From NCBI RefSeq assembly GCF_020536995.1, contig NC_068360.1:1937792-2001791 (forward strand): 64,000 nucleotides of DNA, written 5' to 3'. Shown here one piece after another: positions 23,129 through 35,390 of the stretch. The notes beneath the pieces are model-generated. The model did no database searches and was not told the DNA's origin. It saw only the letters and a list, made by a program, of their open reading frames with translations. Each line of letters opens with the position of its first letter. The first letter of the stretch is position 1. A program made the translations under genes and the position numbers. The stretch is from Dreissena polymorpha. Taxonomy: Eukaryota; Mollusca; Bivalvia; Myida; Dreissenidae.

Positions 23129-24086
23129 TTACAGGCTTTCAGCTTCCATACTCGACGGAGAAGAAATATTCAAAACTATGTTAGAACTAACATGGTCCTT
23201 GGATATTTGTATGTATCCTATATCTTTAGCAGAGCTGCTGTAGATGGATTGATTTTTGGGGTATGGGTGTAAGCTATATCCAACACGTTTCCCGTACCCA
23301 TGTTCCTGTAGAAAGTGTGTCACTACAAACAATAGTTCAGCGATGTTAATAGTTTCGAAATTGCATTCATCTGTAAATAATTTTAATCTTAGACATTTTA
23401 CATCTGGTATTATTTCTTCCTGGTTAACCACCGTCCCATTATATCTGTAAAGGAATGCATAACCGCTTCTGGTAAGTCCCTTAAGAGTATAGACTAGGGT
23501 TGTTTTCCTTTCGGAGACGTTTAAAATTATAATTATTGTTTTCGCGATATGTGCGTACATTACAGGCTTTAACAAGTCGATAATCTTGCTGATAACCATC
23601 AAAAAGAACGGATTGCGAGCTTTAATGGCAGTAAATTCACAGGCAATCCTCACGTTTTTATAGTCGAGCAGCTTTGACGAAAGCTCATTAAGTCCGAAGT
23701 ATTCCGCATGTCTGTGCACTGCTTCAGAAACGTCGCTAGGTGGCAGCGTTCCGAAGCGCAGGAATTCCAGGATATGACAAAATATTTTGCCGTCGCAGTC
23801 GATCATGAAGCGACCGTCTTTGTCTCGGTGAATCACGTGACGTCCGCTAAACATGGCGGCCAACATGCTGTCTTCATATGTGCGAAGCGTCGACAACGTT
23901 GTCGTATACAGCATACCGCCAACGTTTAGCTCAATAACGTTTGGAAACTAAATAAGAATAAAAATTAAAAATCGGCGGTCTGTCAAAAGCTAAGAAAAAA
24001 CAATCAAAATGTACCGGCATGTACGAAACAGGTATAGAGGTTCATAAGCTCAATGAATAAGATAATAAACTTACCTCTGCGGCCAT
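23129..24086 (-). CDS. KCTD7/KCTD14-like BTB/POZ domain protein (copy 3, open)
   Basis: Exon 1 is 24086-24075 (ATG GCC GCA GAG, donor GTAAG), the intron is 24074-23948 (acceptor TTTAG), and exon 2 is 23947-23129. All joins are phase 0, giving 276 aa. Residues about 5-100 form a BTB/T1 domain: VIELNVGGMLYTTTLSTL, then YEDSMLAAMFSGRHVIHRD, MIDCDGKIFCHILEFLR and GTLPPSDVSEAVHRHAEYF. The signature LSTL-x3-ED-x-MLAAMFSGRH is close to human KCTD7 and KCTD14. The C-terminal part (CLRLKLFTDE, ELLFVVTHFLQEHGYGKR) fits the KCTD7-type C-terminal domain. Such proteins commonly act as pentameric cullin-3 adaptors; that role is inferred here. This is the only uninterrupted copy of the local duplication. 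Confidence 0.85.
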
Positions 24087-24715
24087 TGTCGATAGCTTAC
24101 TGTTCGTCAACACACCTCTAATATACAGCAGATCTGTAATGTTCTGTGTTTATACACAACATCTAATTTTACCTTTTAACTTTTCCGGTCATATGACAGA
24201 CATATATCAAACACAATCGTGACACATCGACTTCCTCCGTAACAATAGTGATACATCCGACGATTTATGAATGAATCGTCTGCTGATTCAGAGTGGTTAT
24301 ATGTAAATAAAGAAGTAGTTATGAAGGTATTTATCATAAATTATTTTAGATGATACATACGGACAACGTTGTGCATAAAACACAAACACGTATGCATATT
24401 ATTTCAAAAAGTACGTAGTAATAATCATAACATACAAATAAAAATTTGAGGGTTAAAAACTTAGTTACCAGTTAACTGTTATTTTTCTCGTGTCTTCTTT
24501 TAGAAAAAAAAAATGTGATACGTTTAATCCGTTTTATTAATACATCAACATACATCATCTTTTCTTTACAAGCACATTAAGATAAAGTTATAAACAATGC
24601 GTTGTAAATAGTTGCATTCTGCAATAGGCAACTGTGACGTTAACCTGGCATTTGTGTATATGCTCACAGTTTCATTACGATTTGTTTACTGCAATGTTAC
24701 GGTTTTGTTTCTATA
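24087..24715. promoter_or_regulatory. Upstream flank of KCTD copy 3
   Basis: 24110-24210 is shared with 2770-2795 plus 10550-10660, so a proximal upstream region was copied with the gene. No clear TATA box. The remainder is AT-rich. Confidence 0.4.
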
Positions 24716-24719
24716 GCGT

Positions 24720-24937
24720 TACTCTAGTGGACTCTCCCATCTTTCTAAATTGGATAATTTATTTCCAAAATAAGGGCTGTCTAGTATATTAATTTCAATA
24801 TTTATACTATTTCTTACAGAAATTCCTTGAAGCAAACAGCGCAGATCCTGAAGAGACGCCGCATCGTGCGGCGTCTTATCTGGGTCTACCCTGTTTGCCA
24901 AGGCCTTTTTTCTAGACGCTAGGCATAAATGGGTTAA
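24720..24937. repeat. Fold-back MITE, family A
   Basis: It carries GTGGACTCTCCCATCTTTC, the palindromic core GAGACGCCGCATCGTGCGGC and the right end CTAGACGCTAGGCATAAATG-GGTTAA. The left terminus is worn. About 225 bp in full copies. Other copies lie at 34199, 35391, 38724, 46527 and 47395, with a fragment at 26871. Confidence 0.85.
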
Positions 24938-26159
24938 TTCATGAGCAAGTGTCATTCGTTGAGCTTTAGGACACTATATTCAAATCCAATATGGTCAAAT
25001 ACGCACGCCATACAAGAAAACAGCAATAAAGCATACGCTATGATCAGATACAAGAAATGTCTTTAAAGAGATGATCATATGTGAAATTCATGTTGATGTC
25101 TGTATTGTCCTAAATATACTACCACCGGTCCCTGACTTTCACTATCTGGCCATTAACGAGGATTCTTAAACACCATATTGTTCGGACTACATAGCCCATG
25201 TTTTGTTTGAGACTTAATATAATTATGATCTGAACCATGAATAATAGATCATATACCACACCATTATTTCGTAATTGAAAATAACCTTAAAACAACATAA
25301 TGGTACATTGATTTATAAATTGTCAGGCACATTAACAAAAAAAAAATAGTTAACGTTGTCCGAAATTACAGCAAGATTATACGAGATATATTTTACGCCA
25401 GTCCAATGTATTTAGATCTGGTCTTGTTCAGCCATATATTATACCAATCATTTGTTTTGAAACTTGTGTATTTATGCTAAGATCATTAAACAACATGAAA
25501 AGTTCAACTTTATGAATATTCGAAGTTTCTAAATATGCCGCCTTTTATACTGGGGCATGGGAATACAAATGACCATTAAACTTATTATTTGTATTGATAA
25601 AAACGTGTATTTGTAATTGTTAAATGAACGAAACCATACCCACTATTTAAGCACCAAAATAATACATGTCCTTGCATTTTAATGTACTTATACATTTATT
25701 TAATTATATCATTATATACTTATAAAAGTAACGATTTTAATGATTGATGACAAAGTAAAGAAAGGAAACAAATGCTATTTTTGCAGTAGTTGTGATTGGG
25801 GACTTAAGAAGTCATGTATTGTAAATTATTTGTTTCACAAATATGGTGTATACTGTAATGTAAAAACTGTCGATGGTAAAATGTATAAAATGTGTTATAC
25901 TATGCATACGTCGCTTGAAAACTCTGTGGGGTGTGGAGTGGGATGCCCTCGACCATAACACACATATTTACATAAACAATCAAATAAATGGAACGGAAAA
26001 AACACGTTTTTTTTGCTAATTACAAATGTTAACAAAGTGAGATGTTAACTTCAGCTTCATTGGTAGGAATAAACGTTTTGTTAAACGTGATCCTTAATTA
26101 ATGGCAAGGAATTATACCATTGAAATCGACAGTTTCGTTGGCTTAAGAACATAGTACAT
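24938..26159. other. Intergenic, one small Cys-rich frame
   Basis: AT-rich, without recognised repeats. The only frame worth noting is 25740-25958 (separate entry). Confidence 0.35.
25740..25958 (+). CDS. Possible last exon of a small Cys-rich protein (doubtful)
   Basis: The 72-codon frame contains KCYFCSSCDWGLKKSC, then YGVYCNVKTVDGKMYKMCYT and VGCGVGCPRP. The number of Cys is high for random AT-rich DNA. The opening CY-x-C and the later DGKxYKxC spacing vaguely recall Ly6/three-finger exons such as the gene at 45-50 kb. No signal-peptide exon or convincing acceptor was found, so this is a candidate only. Confidence 0.22.
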   Translation: MIDDKVKKGNKCYFCSSCDWGLKKSCIVNYLFHKYGVYCNVKTVDGKMYKMCYTMHTSLENSVGCGVGCPRP

Positions 26160-26830
26160 TGGTAAGATGAATAAATATATCATTCTTATTGTAACATACA
26201 ATCATAAAAACCGTTCATAAATACATCAAATTATTGTTTGCATTCCTAAAACATGAAAATTTGGGCAATTCTATTGGCAGTCAGTTTTCCCGCTTCATAA
26301 AATTATCACAAGAAATCTCAACCTCCGCGCAGAGATTTGACTTGTTCCGAGCATAGCTCGACATCAAATCCCTGCCGTTTTAACCAACCACGTGATAATA
26401 AGCGAGCCTCTTGGTACAATTACAATCCTATTGTATTTTTTTCTATTTTTAATAAAGTACCGTATTTTTTATTATTAACGTAAAAGTAAACACTTTTTTC
26501 AAAGTATAACAGAAAATGATACTACTTTTCATGATATAATACCGGTACTTCAACATAAAAAAATCATTCCAGATCTAGGAGGATTTTCTTGTGATGCCAG
26601 TGGTTATCGTCGGTAGCTGTGGGGGGATAACCGCTGTGTTGAGTTTAAAGAAACCTATATCAAGAGATAGCTACGTAGAAAAAACATATTCCAGTCGCTA
26701 TCTTGATGGCTCGTTGTTCATGTATGAAACTTTTATTAGTTCATGACAGACTTACGTAGTCCAACCTATACCTAATCACATGCTGTCTAACGTTTCTCGG
26801 GATCTTTCTGACTCAGTTCGACTATAAGCT
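26160..26830. repeat. Third duplicon flank, without its KCTD gene
   Basis: TTGTAACATACAATCATAAA, TGGCAGTCAGTTTTCCCGC and TAAAATTATCACAAGAA match 19.85-19.95 kb and 11.46 kb. GATAGCTACGTAGAAAAAA and CGCTATCTTGATGGCTCG match 20.47 and 11.5 kb. No minisatellite or BTB sequence follows, so the unit is truncated. Confidence 0.55.
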
Positions 26831-26870
26831 GGCTGTGTAGGCAATTGTCAATAAACAAATAGTCCCAGAT

Positions 26871-26920
26871 CAGCTGTTTGCCAAGGCCTTTTTTCTAGAC
26901 GCTAGGCATAAATGGGTTAA
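26871..26920. repeat. Fold-back MITE family A, end fragment
   Basis: Only the last 50 bases remain: CTGTTTGCCAAGGCCTTTTT followed by CTAGACGCTAGGCATAAATG and GGTTAA. Confidence 0.75.
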
Positions 26921-28499
26921 CGTGTTCTCTTCGCCCCCAGAAACCTGAGAAATCAAACTCATCCTATTTGAGTGGATAGTCACATAGTTATCATCATAAA
27001 TAGGTTTTGGCCGCCAGCTTGGACGCCATCATTCAAGAGGTCCTATTTTTGTAAACTTTCGATATTTTATACAGGACCTTCTACTCACCATCATCATTTG
27101 AAATACCTTTTTTAGAAATGGTGTGTTGGTCGGAGTGGTATTTGTTCATATTATGACCGGACTAGTTGAATATTTGTCGTTTGTTTGTAAATAAGTTGCT
27201 TATCTGATAAAATGACACAAAAGTTTATTAATGATTTGCATGTAACTGTTTGGATGACATTTACCATATTTAAATAAGCTTTTCATCAAGCCGATTCGTT
27301 ATGGGAAAATGTTTCCGTTGGTTTAAACGTGATGTGTTTTGATGGTTTTGTTTATTTAAAGGGACTTAATCGCCGACTAAGCATTTCTTATGTGTTTGTA
27401 AATACCTTAACATTGCTAAAATTGAACATCGGCACTGTAGTGCTCCATTATATTTACAATCATAAAATATAACAAAAAAAGTCGTACAAAACGTTTGTCC
27501 GCAATGGGACTCGCACCAGTGTCGTCTAAACTACGCGGCTTTACGGACTTCAATGTGTGTGTATGCATTTGTCACTTATCTGATCCACGTGTAGTAATTA
27601 ACTTTACGGAAAAAAGTAGAAACATTGAGAATGATTCATTCAATTCGCATTTGCTACGCTTAATAATTACATTTATATCATTTTCAAATGATAATCATTC
27701 ATACGCGAAACTGTATTTTCATTTTGAGTGTGCGTCATTAGATTTATTTCATACACGCTAAACGAGTCCGTTTACAAGTAGTATGTTGGTATTGTAATGC
27801 TGTTTAATACGTTGTTCATTTAACTATAAACATTTTGTTGAAATGACGATCAAAATATATTGAATATTAATTTTGAATGTTAGTATATCTTTTAAAAGAC
27901 AACTATGTGTCGAAAACAGTTCCATTCATCTAAATGTTCGTCCGCTCGACTCAAAGAACATGTATATCTCATACGTCAACGAAACATTCAAGGAAGACAT
28001 TAAACGCCCACATACATTTAAAACAGATTATTTGACTGTACGATTGATGAAGAAAATACCATAATTTAAATGGTTTACCATACAATAAACAAGAAAAATA
28101 CACATAAATCGGTGACAATACCATGACATATGAAAACCAAATATGACAGTTAAAATAGCATTAAACCTATTCATAAAAAGTTGGTACAACACATATTAAA
28201 AGGTCGTACTTAATAAACTATAAAAATAATTCATACCAGTGACATTTCGGAACATACGATAGTACTGACGCATGGCCGGTTGAACATGTAAACCTCAATT
28301 TTTTACACCTTTTAGGGGTCGAATAAAGTAGAACGAGTCACTTTCACATACCAGCCAAAGTACATATTAAAAGGTAGACAAATATGACAACATAAATACA
28401 GAATATGAGCACGGTCTTGTAGCCATTGGAAACGACGGCAGTCAAGCATGACATAGTTCGGCTTCTACAGACTACATTGTTATCAATACATATCAATAG
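26921..28499. other. Intergenic, no gene seen
   Basis: AT-rich sequence. Short frames at 27495-27761 and 27873-28064 lack any recognisable domain, start context or splice pattern. Confidence 0.35.
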
Positions 28500-29080
28500 T
28501 GAGATTCGTAGGAGCATATCAAACCTTTAAAGTGAGTTTATATATAACAAGATCTCGATTGGAACAAGGCCTAGATATTGTCAAGATAACATTCTGCCAA
28601 ACTGTAATCAATAGTGTGCAATAAATGTGGCATCTACAATGATAACAAGGTTTTTCTAAGAAGCAACTTGGTGACCTATATGTTAGACGCACATGACCAA
28701 GAATCGAACTCGACCAAGATATTTTAGGATAAGCATTATTATCTAGTTAAAATATTATAAATGTGGCTTCTATAGAGGTACCCTAGTATATAGACGCATG
28801 TCACTCAGATTCAAGCTCGGTCTAGATAGTGTCAAGATAAACATTCTGGCAGGGTTTCGTCGGGATTGAGTCATAAAAATTGCTTCTAGTGTGGTAACAA
28901 GTTTTTACTAATATATAACCAAAAAGGCCTAGTTTTTTGGCGAATGTTATCTTTGGCCTTGACCTTGTCAAGCTAAACATTCTTAAATACTTTTGATTAG
29001 TTAAAAAGTGTACCCTCTAGAGATTTAACGAGCTTAACGTTGAAGACGCACTCCACGCACCAAACGACAACTCACGCCGG
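28500..29080. repeat. Mollusc-type tandem repeat, about four units of about 130 bp
   Basis: Each unit carries variants of TCGAACTCGACCAAGATATT, GTCAAGATAAACATTCTG and AAATGTGGCTTCTATAG (for example at 28540-28630, 28690-28770, 28810-28890 and 28960-29000). From memory this repeat is very widespread in bivalve introns and intergenic DNA. Confidence 0.65.
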
Positions 29081-31395
29081 GCATAGGGTATCACAAAAGC
29101 TCACCTTGTAAATTTTGTTTTCAGGTGAACCAAAAGTAAATGAGTAACTTCGACAACTGTAAAGGTAAGTCCTTTAAATGGTTCATAGACAAATGAGATT
29201 ATAATTTGTTTGCTAAACTTGACCTCTACACAAATTTGGTCCCTAAATCCGAACACGTAATGAAAGTAGACAATATATATATATAATAACAACAAATATC
29301 GATAAGAACACATTTTCAGGTCGAAAAATGAATCAAAACATTGTTAAAATTATAAGCACGTGTTTTTTAGTGAAATTCATATAAACACTGCGTCTTACAG
29401 ATATGTTTTTACTATGCTTGATTTGTGGGGAGTTCGCATGTTCATATCTCTAAATATGTTCCGTATACAATACAGGGCTTTTACTAGCTTGATTCGATTA
29501 GACGTTTTACAAGAACTAAAAAGACGTGGTTTTTAATTGTTTTGTCTTGTTTGTTTTAATCGAGTTCTATATAAAAAAATAACGTCAATGGACTCATGCA
29601 TGTCGACTAATTAGTATTTCTTATTACTTAGAAGTTAAAGATACTAAAGCCTAAACAGTAGCTATACTGGCAAAGGCTTAAATATACATATTGAGTAAAC
29701 TAACGAATTCGTATGAAATATGTGAAATGAAAAGGTTACAATAGTTACCAAATGGAACTTAGTTTTACTCGACATCTTATCTTCCTCAAGATGATGATTG
29801 TTGCTAACATCGAACCTATTATGCAGTAACCTAATTTGTATTCAAGTTACTAAAATCACGCTTTGTAAAAGTAAGGCACGAATTTGTGTTGCAATCATCA
29901 AAGGAAATCATTGTACAACTGCGAGCACAGAATACACATACACGTATTTGATTGTTAACAATACAGAACCATACTCCGGGTTGGAGAGTCTAGTAGTAAT
30001 ATATTTGGAATTAATGATAGTGCGTTGATTATAAAACAATTCAATATATGTCAATTTAAAACAACATTTATCAAGTAAAAAAGAAAAGTAAACGCTAAAA
30101 ATGCACCACTGCTGCGTAAAATACCATCAACATCAATACCAATTTAGAACAATATACATCAATTAACAACATAACAATACACGCTAAAAATACAAAACAG
30201 TAGTGTAAAATATACATTAATATAGCCCCTCGACACCAAGACCCATAAAAGAGACGTTATACTATAAAGTGAAAATTTCAGATCATACATTTAATGTTTT
30301 CAAAGGGCGAAAATAATACTTTTTAGTAATATTCACTTGTTTTATACATGCTGATTTAGAGCTTAATACCCCTTTACATGTACTAGCCGACATCTTAGGA
30401 AATGTATTCATATAAACAAGGTCCTAAAGATTTACTATTTTGCTTTAGAAATACGTACCCATGCTGCATTAGCTGTCCGTAATGCACACTTGGTGACATC
30501 ATTTGAATATCATCTAGCATACACCACTGATTCGATTTTATAAACTGCATTTTCCCCCATGATATAATTAATCATATAATGAATGACCGTTCCCCCAATG
30601 AAATGTATTTCTGATTAGTTCGCTCGATTACAACCTTTAGTAGTAAACATCTCTTGAAAACGGCATACAATAATATAATTGAAAAAAAATCCCAAATAGA
30701 ATAAAAATGAATACATCAACAAAACGTCGCAGCGCTCACTCAGTACACTCATTGAAGTGTTCGCCGTTATAACTACCAAACTATTTTAGTTTCGACCAAT
30801 GAGATTAAAAATTAGCAAACCGGAGTTAATGTGCACACAAGATGATAACATTTTATTGCGCTCCAGTGTCAGTTGAACACATTTCAATTATGAAAGAAAA
30901 TAAATAATGCCCAACCTCATGGTCATGGCTCCAATTTAAAATCTCAGATCTATTAAGGCTTTGCACTGAGATTTTCTACAGCATTTACACAGATCATTAG
31001 GTTGAATCCAATAAAGGCATCTCCGATGTGGGTTTTTAACACAAAAGTCACCGCTCTCAACTTATATTTTCATAGGCATGTAACACTTTTAACTTAGACC
31101 ACACCAAATTCATCCTTTGTTTAGCGTCCTCTGCCTAGTAGATTTTCGGATGAAACAACGGAGAGACGTTCTCACGTGCAAAAAAATGAGCCTCACTATG
31201 GTAAAATGGGACTTATTGCAGGTGCTTATACTGTACAGGCTTATGCTTATCGGTGAAGACACTTTACGCACATGCATTACACCTCGTTTTCCCAGAGTGA
31301 TAATGGATTTGTTTCCAGTCTGGTTAGTAGATTTTTTTTAACTCAGAAGAAGCTTCAAATTAAATTTTAACCGAAAAAAGCCTTATTACAACATA
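29081..31395. other. Intergenic, 3' of the LRR gene
   Basis: AT-rich. Positions 30065-30225 contain a twofold repeat (ACGCTAAAAATGCACCACTG / ACGCTAAAAATACAAAACAG). An AATAAA on the minus strand (30857-30852) may be the poly(A) signal of the LRR gene. No other gene seen. Confidence 0.4.
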
Positions 31396-32946
31396 TTATA
31401 GTGAATCTAAGGGCCGTGTCTCCAGCTTGATTTCTCGGAGCTGTCTCGAATCCGCTGCATCGTCCAGCTCGGCAAGATCATTGTCCACCGTGAATATCAG
31501 GTCGTTTCTATAGCGACGGTACTGGAAGTACTGGTGACACCACGTGCTAATCCGCTTCCGGTTCCCGAAGATCAGCGCCACCGCTATCACCACAACCAGG
31601 CACACTAGTGCAACAACAATGCCGGTCACCAGCCGGGATTTGTGGTCATCGAGTGTTTCGCACATGAGCTGCTCGGGTTTGAGATTCGAAACTCTGACTC
31701 CGTTGAGATTACTGGGCGTGGCGCATTTTAGACTCCAGAACTCGTTCTTTATATCCGTTTTGTCGCCGAAATTTTCAGCGTTTAACATCCACTTGACGTT
31801 GCAATCGCAGTTAAGTGGAACGTTCGTTACGTTAACGGCGGTGAGCTTTTTCCAGTCCACAAGACGCTCGGGAATGTAGGACACGGCGGAGTTGTACAGG
31901 AACAAATGTGTAAGATTCTTCACAGACATAAAGGCGGTTTCGTCGATATAGTTCAACGAGCTGCAATAACTCAGATCTACACTATTCAGATTGTTGAGTC
32001 CGTGAAAAGCGTCGGGACCAATAGTATCCAGATTGTGCATGTTCATGGCGAGCAATATTCTGACATCGCCTAACCCCGCGAACATTCCCGACATAAAATT
32101 TTTGCTATGAATACCGTTCAGGGTTAAGTGCTGAAGTCCACCAGCGTTGGTCCACGTCGCATGGTCCATATTTCGGATGTTAGTGAATCCGAGATTCAGC
32201 TCAGTTAATTTAGTGCCGACGCGCGGAAATGCTCCAATTAAATCTAGGTTGTAATTGCTGTCAAGTGTGAGAACTTCCAAGGAGTTGAGATTCATTGGCA
32301 CCTCGTCAATCAGCTGGGAGATATGGTTCTGCGTTAGGTACAAATGCGTGAGCGACGTCAACGGCTGCAACGCTGGGTATGGTATCGATCTCAAAAAGTT
32401 TGACGTTAATTTCAACGTCTGGATGGCGGGCGTGTTCACAAACGACGCGTTGTCGATGTGGGTGATATTGTTAAATCCAAGATCTATTGTGTCTAATTTC
32501 GTGAGATTCGCGAATGTGCCGTTGTCGATTGTCTGTAGACCGTCGCTTCTTAAGATGAGATTATGAAGATTACTCATATTATTAAACACGCCTGGACTAA
32601 TTTTAGTCATTTTATTTAGAACGATTGTCAATTTCATCAATGTACTTCTGACGTCATCAAACGCTCCCGGCTCTATTGACATCAGCGTTCCGTTGATGAT
32701 TTCTAGATGTTCTAAAACAATAAAACCCGCAAAATCGCCTTTCTTCAAAGTCTGAAGGGCGTGTTGTGATATGCTCAGAAGTTTTGTGGTATTTCTCGTG
32801 CTCAAGCTGGGGAATTCTGTGATATTCGTACACGACACGTTATCTCCTTTGCAATTGCACCCTGAGGGACAGCTTGAAACACCACTATACGAAACTGTTA
32901 ATAATAGAACCACCACGTAACCACCAGTATATGTTTTCCAATCCAT
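31396..32946 (-). CDS. Leucine-rich repeat single-pass membrane protein
   Basis: 516 aa in one coding exon. Residues 1-25 are a signal peptide (hydrophobic YVVVLLLTVSYS). An LRRNT cap follows (CPSGCNCKGDNVSC, about 26-45), then about eleven to twelve LRRs (for example LTKLDTIDLGFNNITHID and LTSLTHLYLTQNHISQL). The LRRCT cap (379-429) has Cys 380, 382, 408 and 429. One membrane span is at 439-461 (LVTGIVVALVCLVVVIAVAL). The 55-residue cytoplasmic tail is rich in acidic residues and has no TIR or kinase domain. The start at 32946 was chosen because it opens the signal peptide. The frame is open 30 codons further, but a splice acceptor TTTCAG (33006-33001) lies in that extension, implying a non-coding upstream exon. 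It is likely a cell-surface adhesion or recognition protein. Orthology is unclear. Confidence 0.9.
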   Translation of the reverse strand: MDWKTYTGGYVVVLLLTVSYSGVSSCPSGCNCKGDNVSCTNITEFPSLSTRNTTKLLSISQHALQTLKKGDFAGFIVLEHLEIINGTLMSIEPGAFDDVRSTLMKLTIVLNKMTKISPGVFNNMSNLHNLILRSDGLQTIDNGTFANLTKLDTIDLGFNNITHIDNASFVNTPAIQTLKLTSNFLRSIPYPALQPLTSLTHLYLTQNHISQLIDEVPMNLNSLEVLTLDSNYNLDLIGAFPRVGTKLTELNLGFTNIRNMDHATWTNAGGLQHLTLNGIHSKNFMSGMFAGLGDVRILLAMNMHNLDTIGPDAFHGLNNLNSVDLSYCSSLNYIDETAFMSVKNLTHLFLYNSAVSYIPERLVDWKKLTAVNVTNVPLNCDCNVKWMLNAENFGDKTDIKNEFWSLKCATPSNLNGVRVSNLKPEQLMCETLDDHKSRLVTGIVVALVCLVVVIAVALIFGNRKRISTWCHQYFQYRRYRNDLIFTVDNDLAELDDAADSRQLREIKLETRPLDSL

Positions 32947-34198
32947 GGCTGTGGATGTTGATGCGTCAACTTTTTGTCCGAAACTCGTTGAGCGTTCTTT
33001 CTGAAACGATAAATAATACCTAAATAAACTATACAAAAAAAGCTCCCAACTCTTCTGTCAGGTATTAATATAAACAAAACACACTAAACAAACGCGCGTG
33101 AAACAGAATTGTGCAAATAATGAAATGCTTGGAGTAAATCAATAGAACTATTAGAACACCGACTGAATCGAGCATCAATAATGCACGCGGTGATGACGCA
33201 TTGCCAGTCACAGATAAAAATAATGCTCTATTTGAAATATACTGGAACGTTAAGTTTCCACACAATGCAAGTAAATAATTCACATTTCATAATAAATCAT
33301 GCATGCATGCATAAAAGTTTTACATTCTAAGGTCCGTCACAATTCCATGACTTTGTTCGGTTTGGTATATAACATGTTTATTCGGATGTCGTAAATATTC
33401 GGACGCTTCAGCGACTGTGAATTCATGAGCTGTCGATGACGATTGAAATGCCTTTTTATGGAGATTTGTTCGTTTGCTCGTTGTGTTGGAATTGTTTCAA
33501 CTGTTTCATCAGTATTTCAATCATATCACGACGGTCAGTTAACGAACCTACACTTTTCCTGTGATAGCTTGTTTACCAGCTATCAGTGAACACACTTCTG
33601 TCCGCAACTGAGTTATGCCCTACTTGATTCAGACGTTGGGAGCGAATGGTCACAGAAAGAATTACACTTCAATCCCCACACTAGTCATGTTGCCGGGCTC
33701 AAGCCGGGCATTTAACTATGATGCATTTTTTGAAAGAAGAAGACGGTCGTGAGAATAAAACTTAAATTTACATTAGAAACGACTTCTGACTAACTGATCG
33801 GCTCAATGACGAATGGACAAACAGTGTAAACGCCAACTATTTGTGCACAGTCATCTTTTAAGCGTTAACGATTTTATCGTTGTTATTAACCCGTTTAACA
33901 TCGTCACATACAATTAGTCACTCCCTGTCACGTCGACAAGGCGTGGGTCATGACATTAACACAGGTGGCTAGCGACTGCCGCCGGAAATCAATACACCAT
34001 CCACTGCGGAGCAGCATAAATAGAAATACCTATATAAGACCTGTATAATAAATATTCACCATCGTTACCAAGAGAACGCAAGTATTGGATTTTGTTACTT
34101 AGTCATGCGTCCACGTATTAAGGCCAGAGATATAAGTGGTTTATGTATCGTAAGTAACAAGTGATCTGACTGCCGCGGGCATGTACCGGTGCGCTGTT
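32947..34198. other. 5' UTR part and upstream region of LRR gene
   Basis: 33000-32947 is the rest of the coding exon's 5' UTR behind the acceptor at 33002-33001. Above it is AT-rich intron or intergenic DNA. No upstream exon could be placed. Confidence 0.35.
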
Positions 34199-34427
34199 TA
34201 ACCCATTTATGCCTAGTGGACTCTCCCATCCTTCTAAATTGGATCAATTTATTTCAAAAATTAGGGATGTCTAGTATATTTATTTCTATATTTAGAATAT
34301 TTCTTACAGAAATTACTTTAAGCAAACAGCGCAGACCCTGGTGAGACGCCGCATCATGCGGCGTCTCATCTGGGTCTACGCTGTTTGCCAATGCCTTTTT
34401 TCTAGACGCTAGGCATAAATGGGTTAA
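34199..34427. repeat. Fold-back MITE, family A
   Basis: A full copy from TTAACCCATTTATGCCTAGT to CTAGGCATAAATGGGTTAA, with the hairpin core GAGACGCCGCATCATGCGGC. Confidence 0.9.
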
Positions 34428-34451
34428 ATCAGTGGGCGTAAGGCGTTAACC

Positions 34452-34630
34452 CGTTTCCACTCAGAGACGCACTTTGACGCATTTGGAGTCTCTTTTAAAT
34501 CAAATTAAATTAAAGACCTTTCATACTGGATTCAAGATTAAAATGCTTCATGTCCAACCCTTAGGTACTGATGAGCAGCAAATAGCATAAAAACTGAACA
34601 GTCTGCGAGTTACTCGCAGGCTGTTCTTTT
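34452..34630. repeat. Fold-back MITE, family D (partial)
   Basis: GACGCATTTGGAGTCTCTTT, GGTACTGATGAGCAGCAAAT and the hairpin GAACAGTCTGCGAGTTACTC-GCAGGCTGTTC match in inverse orientation the repeat at 47369-47833. Confidence 0.65.
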
Positions 34631-35390
34631 GTTTTTTTTTCGCTGTTTGCACATAGCCGTATTCAATTTGCTTCAGTGTCGGAATGGGCATGTTGTTAGT
34701 GTACATTTATCCAGGTTAATTTGTAAACATTTTGTTAAATTCCATCATATTCACTTAATTAACTTTTTAGTGTTAAGATATTGTCTGCTTTATTTAATCA
34801 CATTCGCTTAATTACTTTTTTTAAAACATCATTATTTTTTGGCCCACATAAAACCTTCATTTTTAGTGATGTTAGTGAAACACATGACTTTTTGGTATTG
34901 ATCTTATGACTAGAGGATATGTCTAGGGGTATTTTCAACATTTTAACTAAATAAACATACACAGCTTTTTTCTAATATTTTCTGAAATTGGCTGTCACCG
35001 CGTTATTCATGTATGCATGTTCTATGCTGTTAAATAAATATAGAACCATTCAACTGTCTTTCGTTTTTTGCTTCTTAAGATATTGATTACAAACCGAAAA
35101 CTACTAAAAAATACTCGTTACAGACGTTTTTTCACATGATACAATAGAACGGAAAGAGAAACGAAAGTATGTATTAAACAATGAATTTCTCATCCAACTG
35201 CATAAATAAGCTTATAACGCTGAATGATGATTTAATTAAATGATATAGTACTGCACAAAAAGCCCAACCATGTCCGGGGTGTTGGCGATCGATATTGCAG
35301 ATTAAATGTCCTCGATTACGACCTTGTTTGCAAAGCCTCCACGCCCGAGTGTGTAGTGAATTATTCGATTCATTAACACCTTTAAAAAGA
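34631..35390. other. Intergenic, no gene seen
   Basis: AT-rich; nothing supported. Confidence 0.35.

Noticed and set aside
31544-32566. Open frames on the plus strand opposite the LRR gene
   Set aside because: Shadows of the LRR coding sequence, with no independent support.
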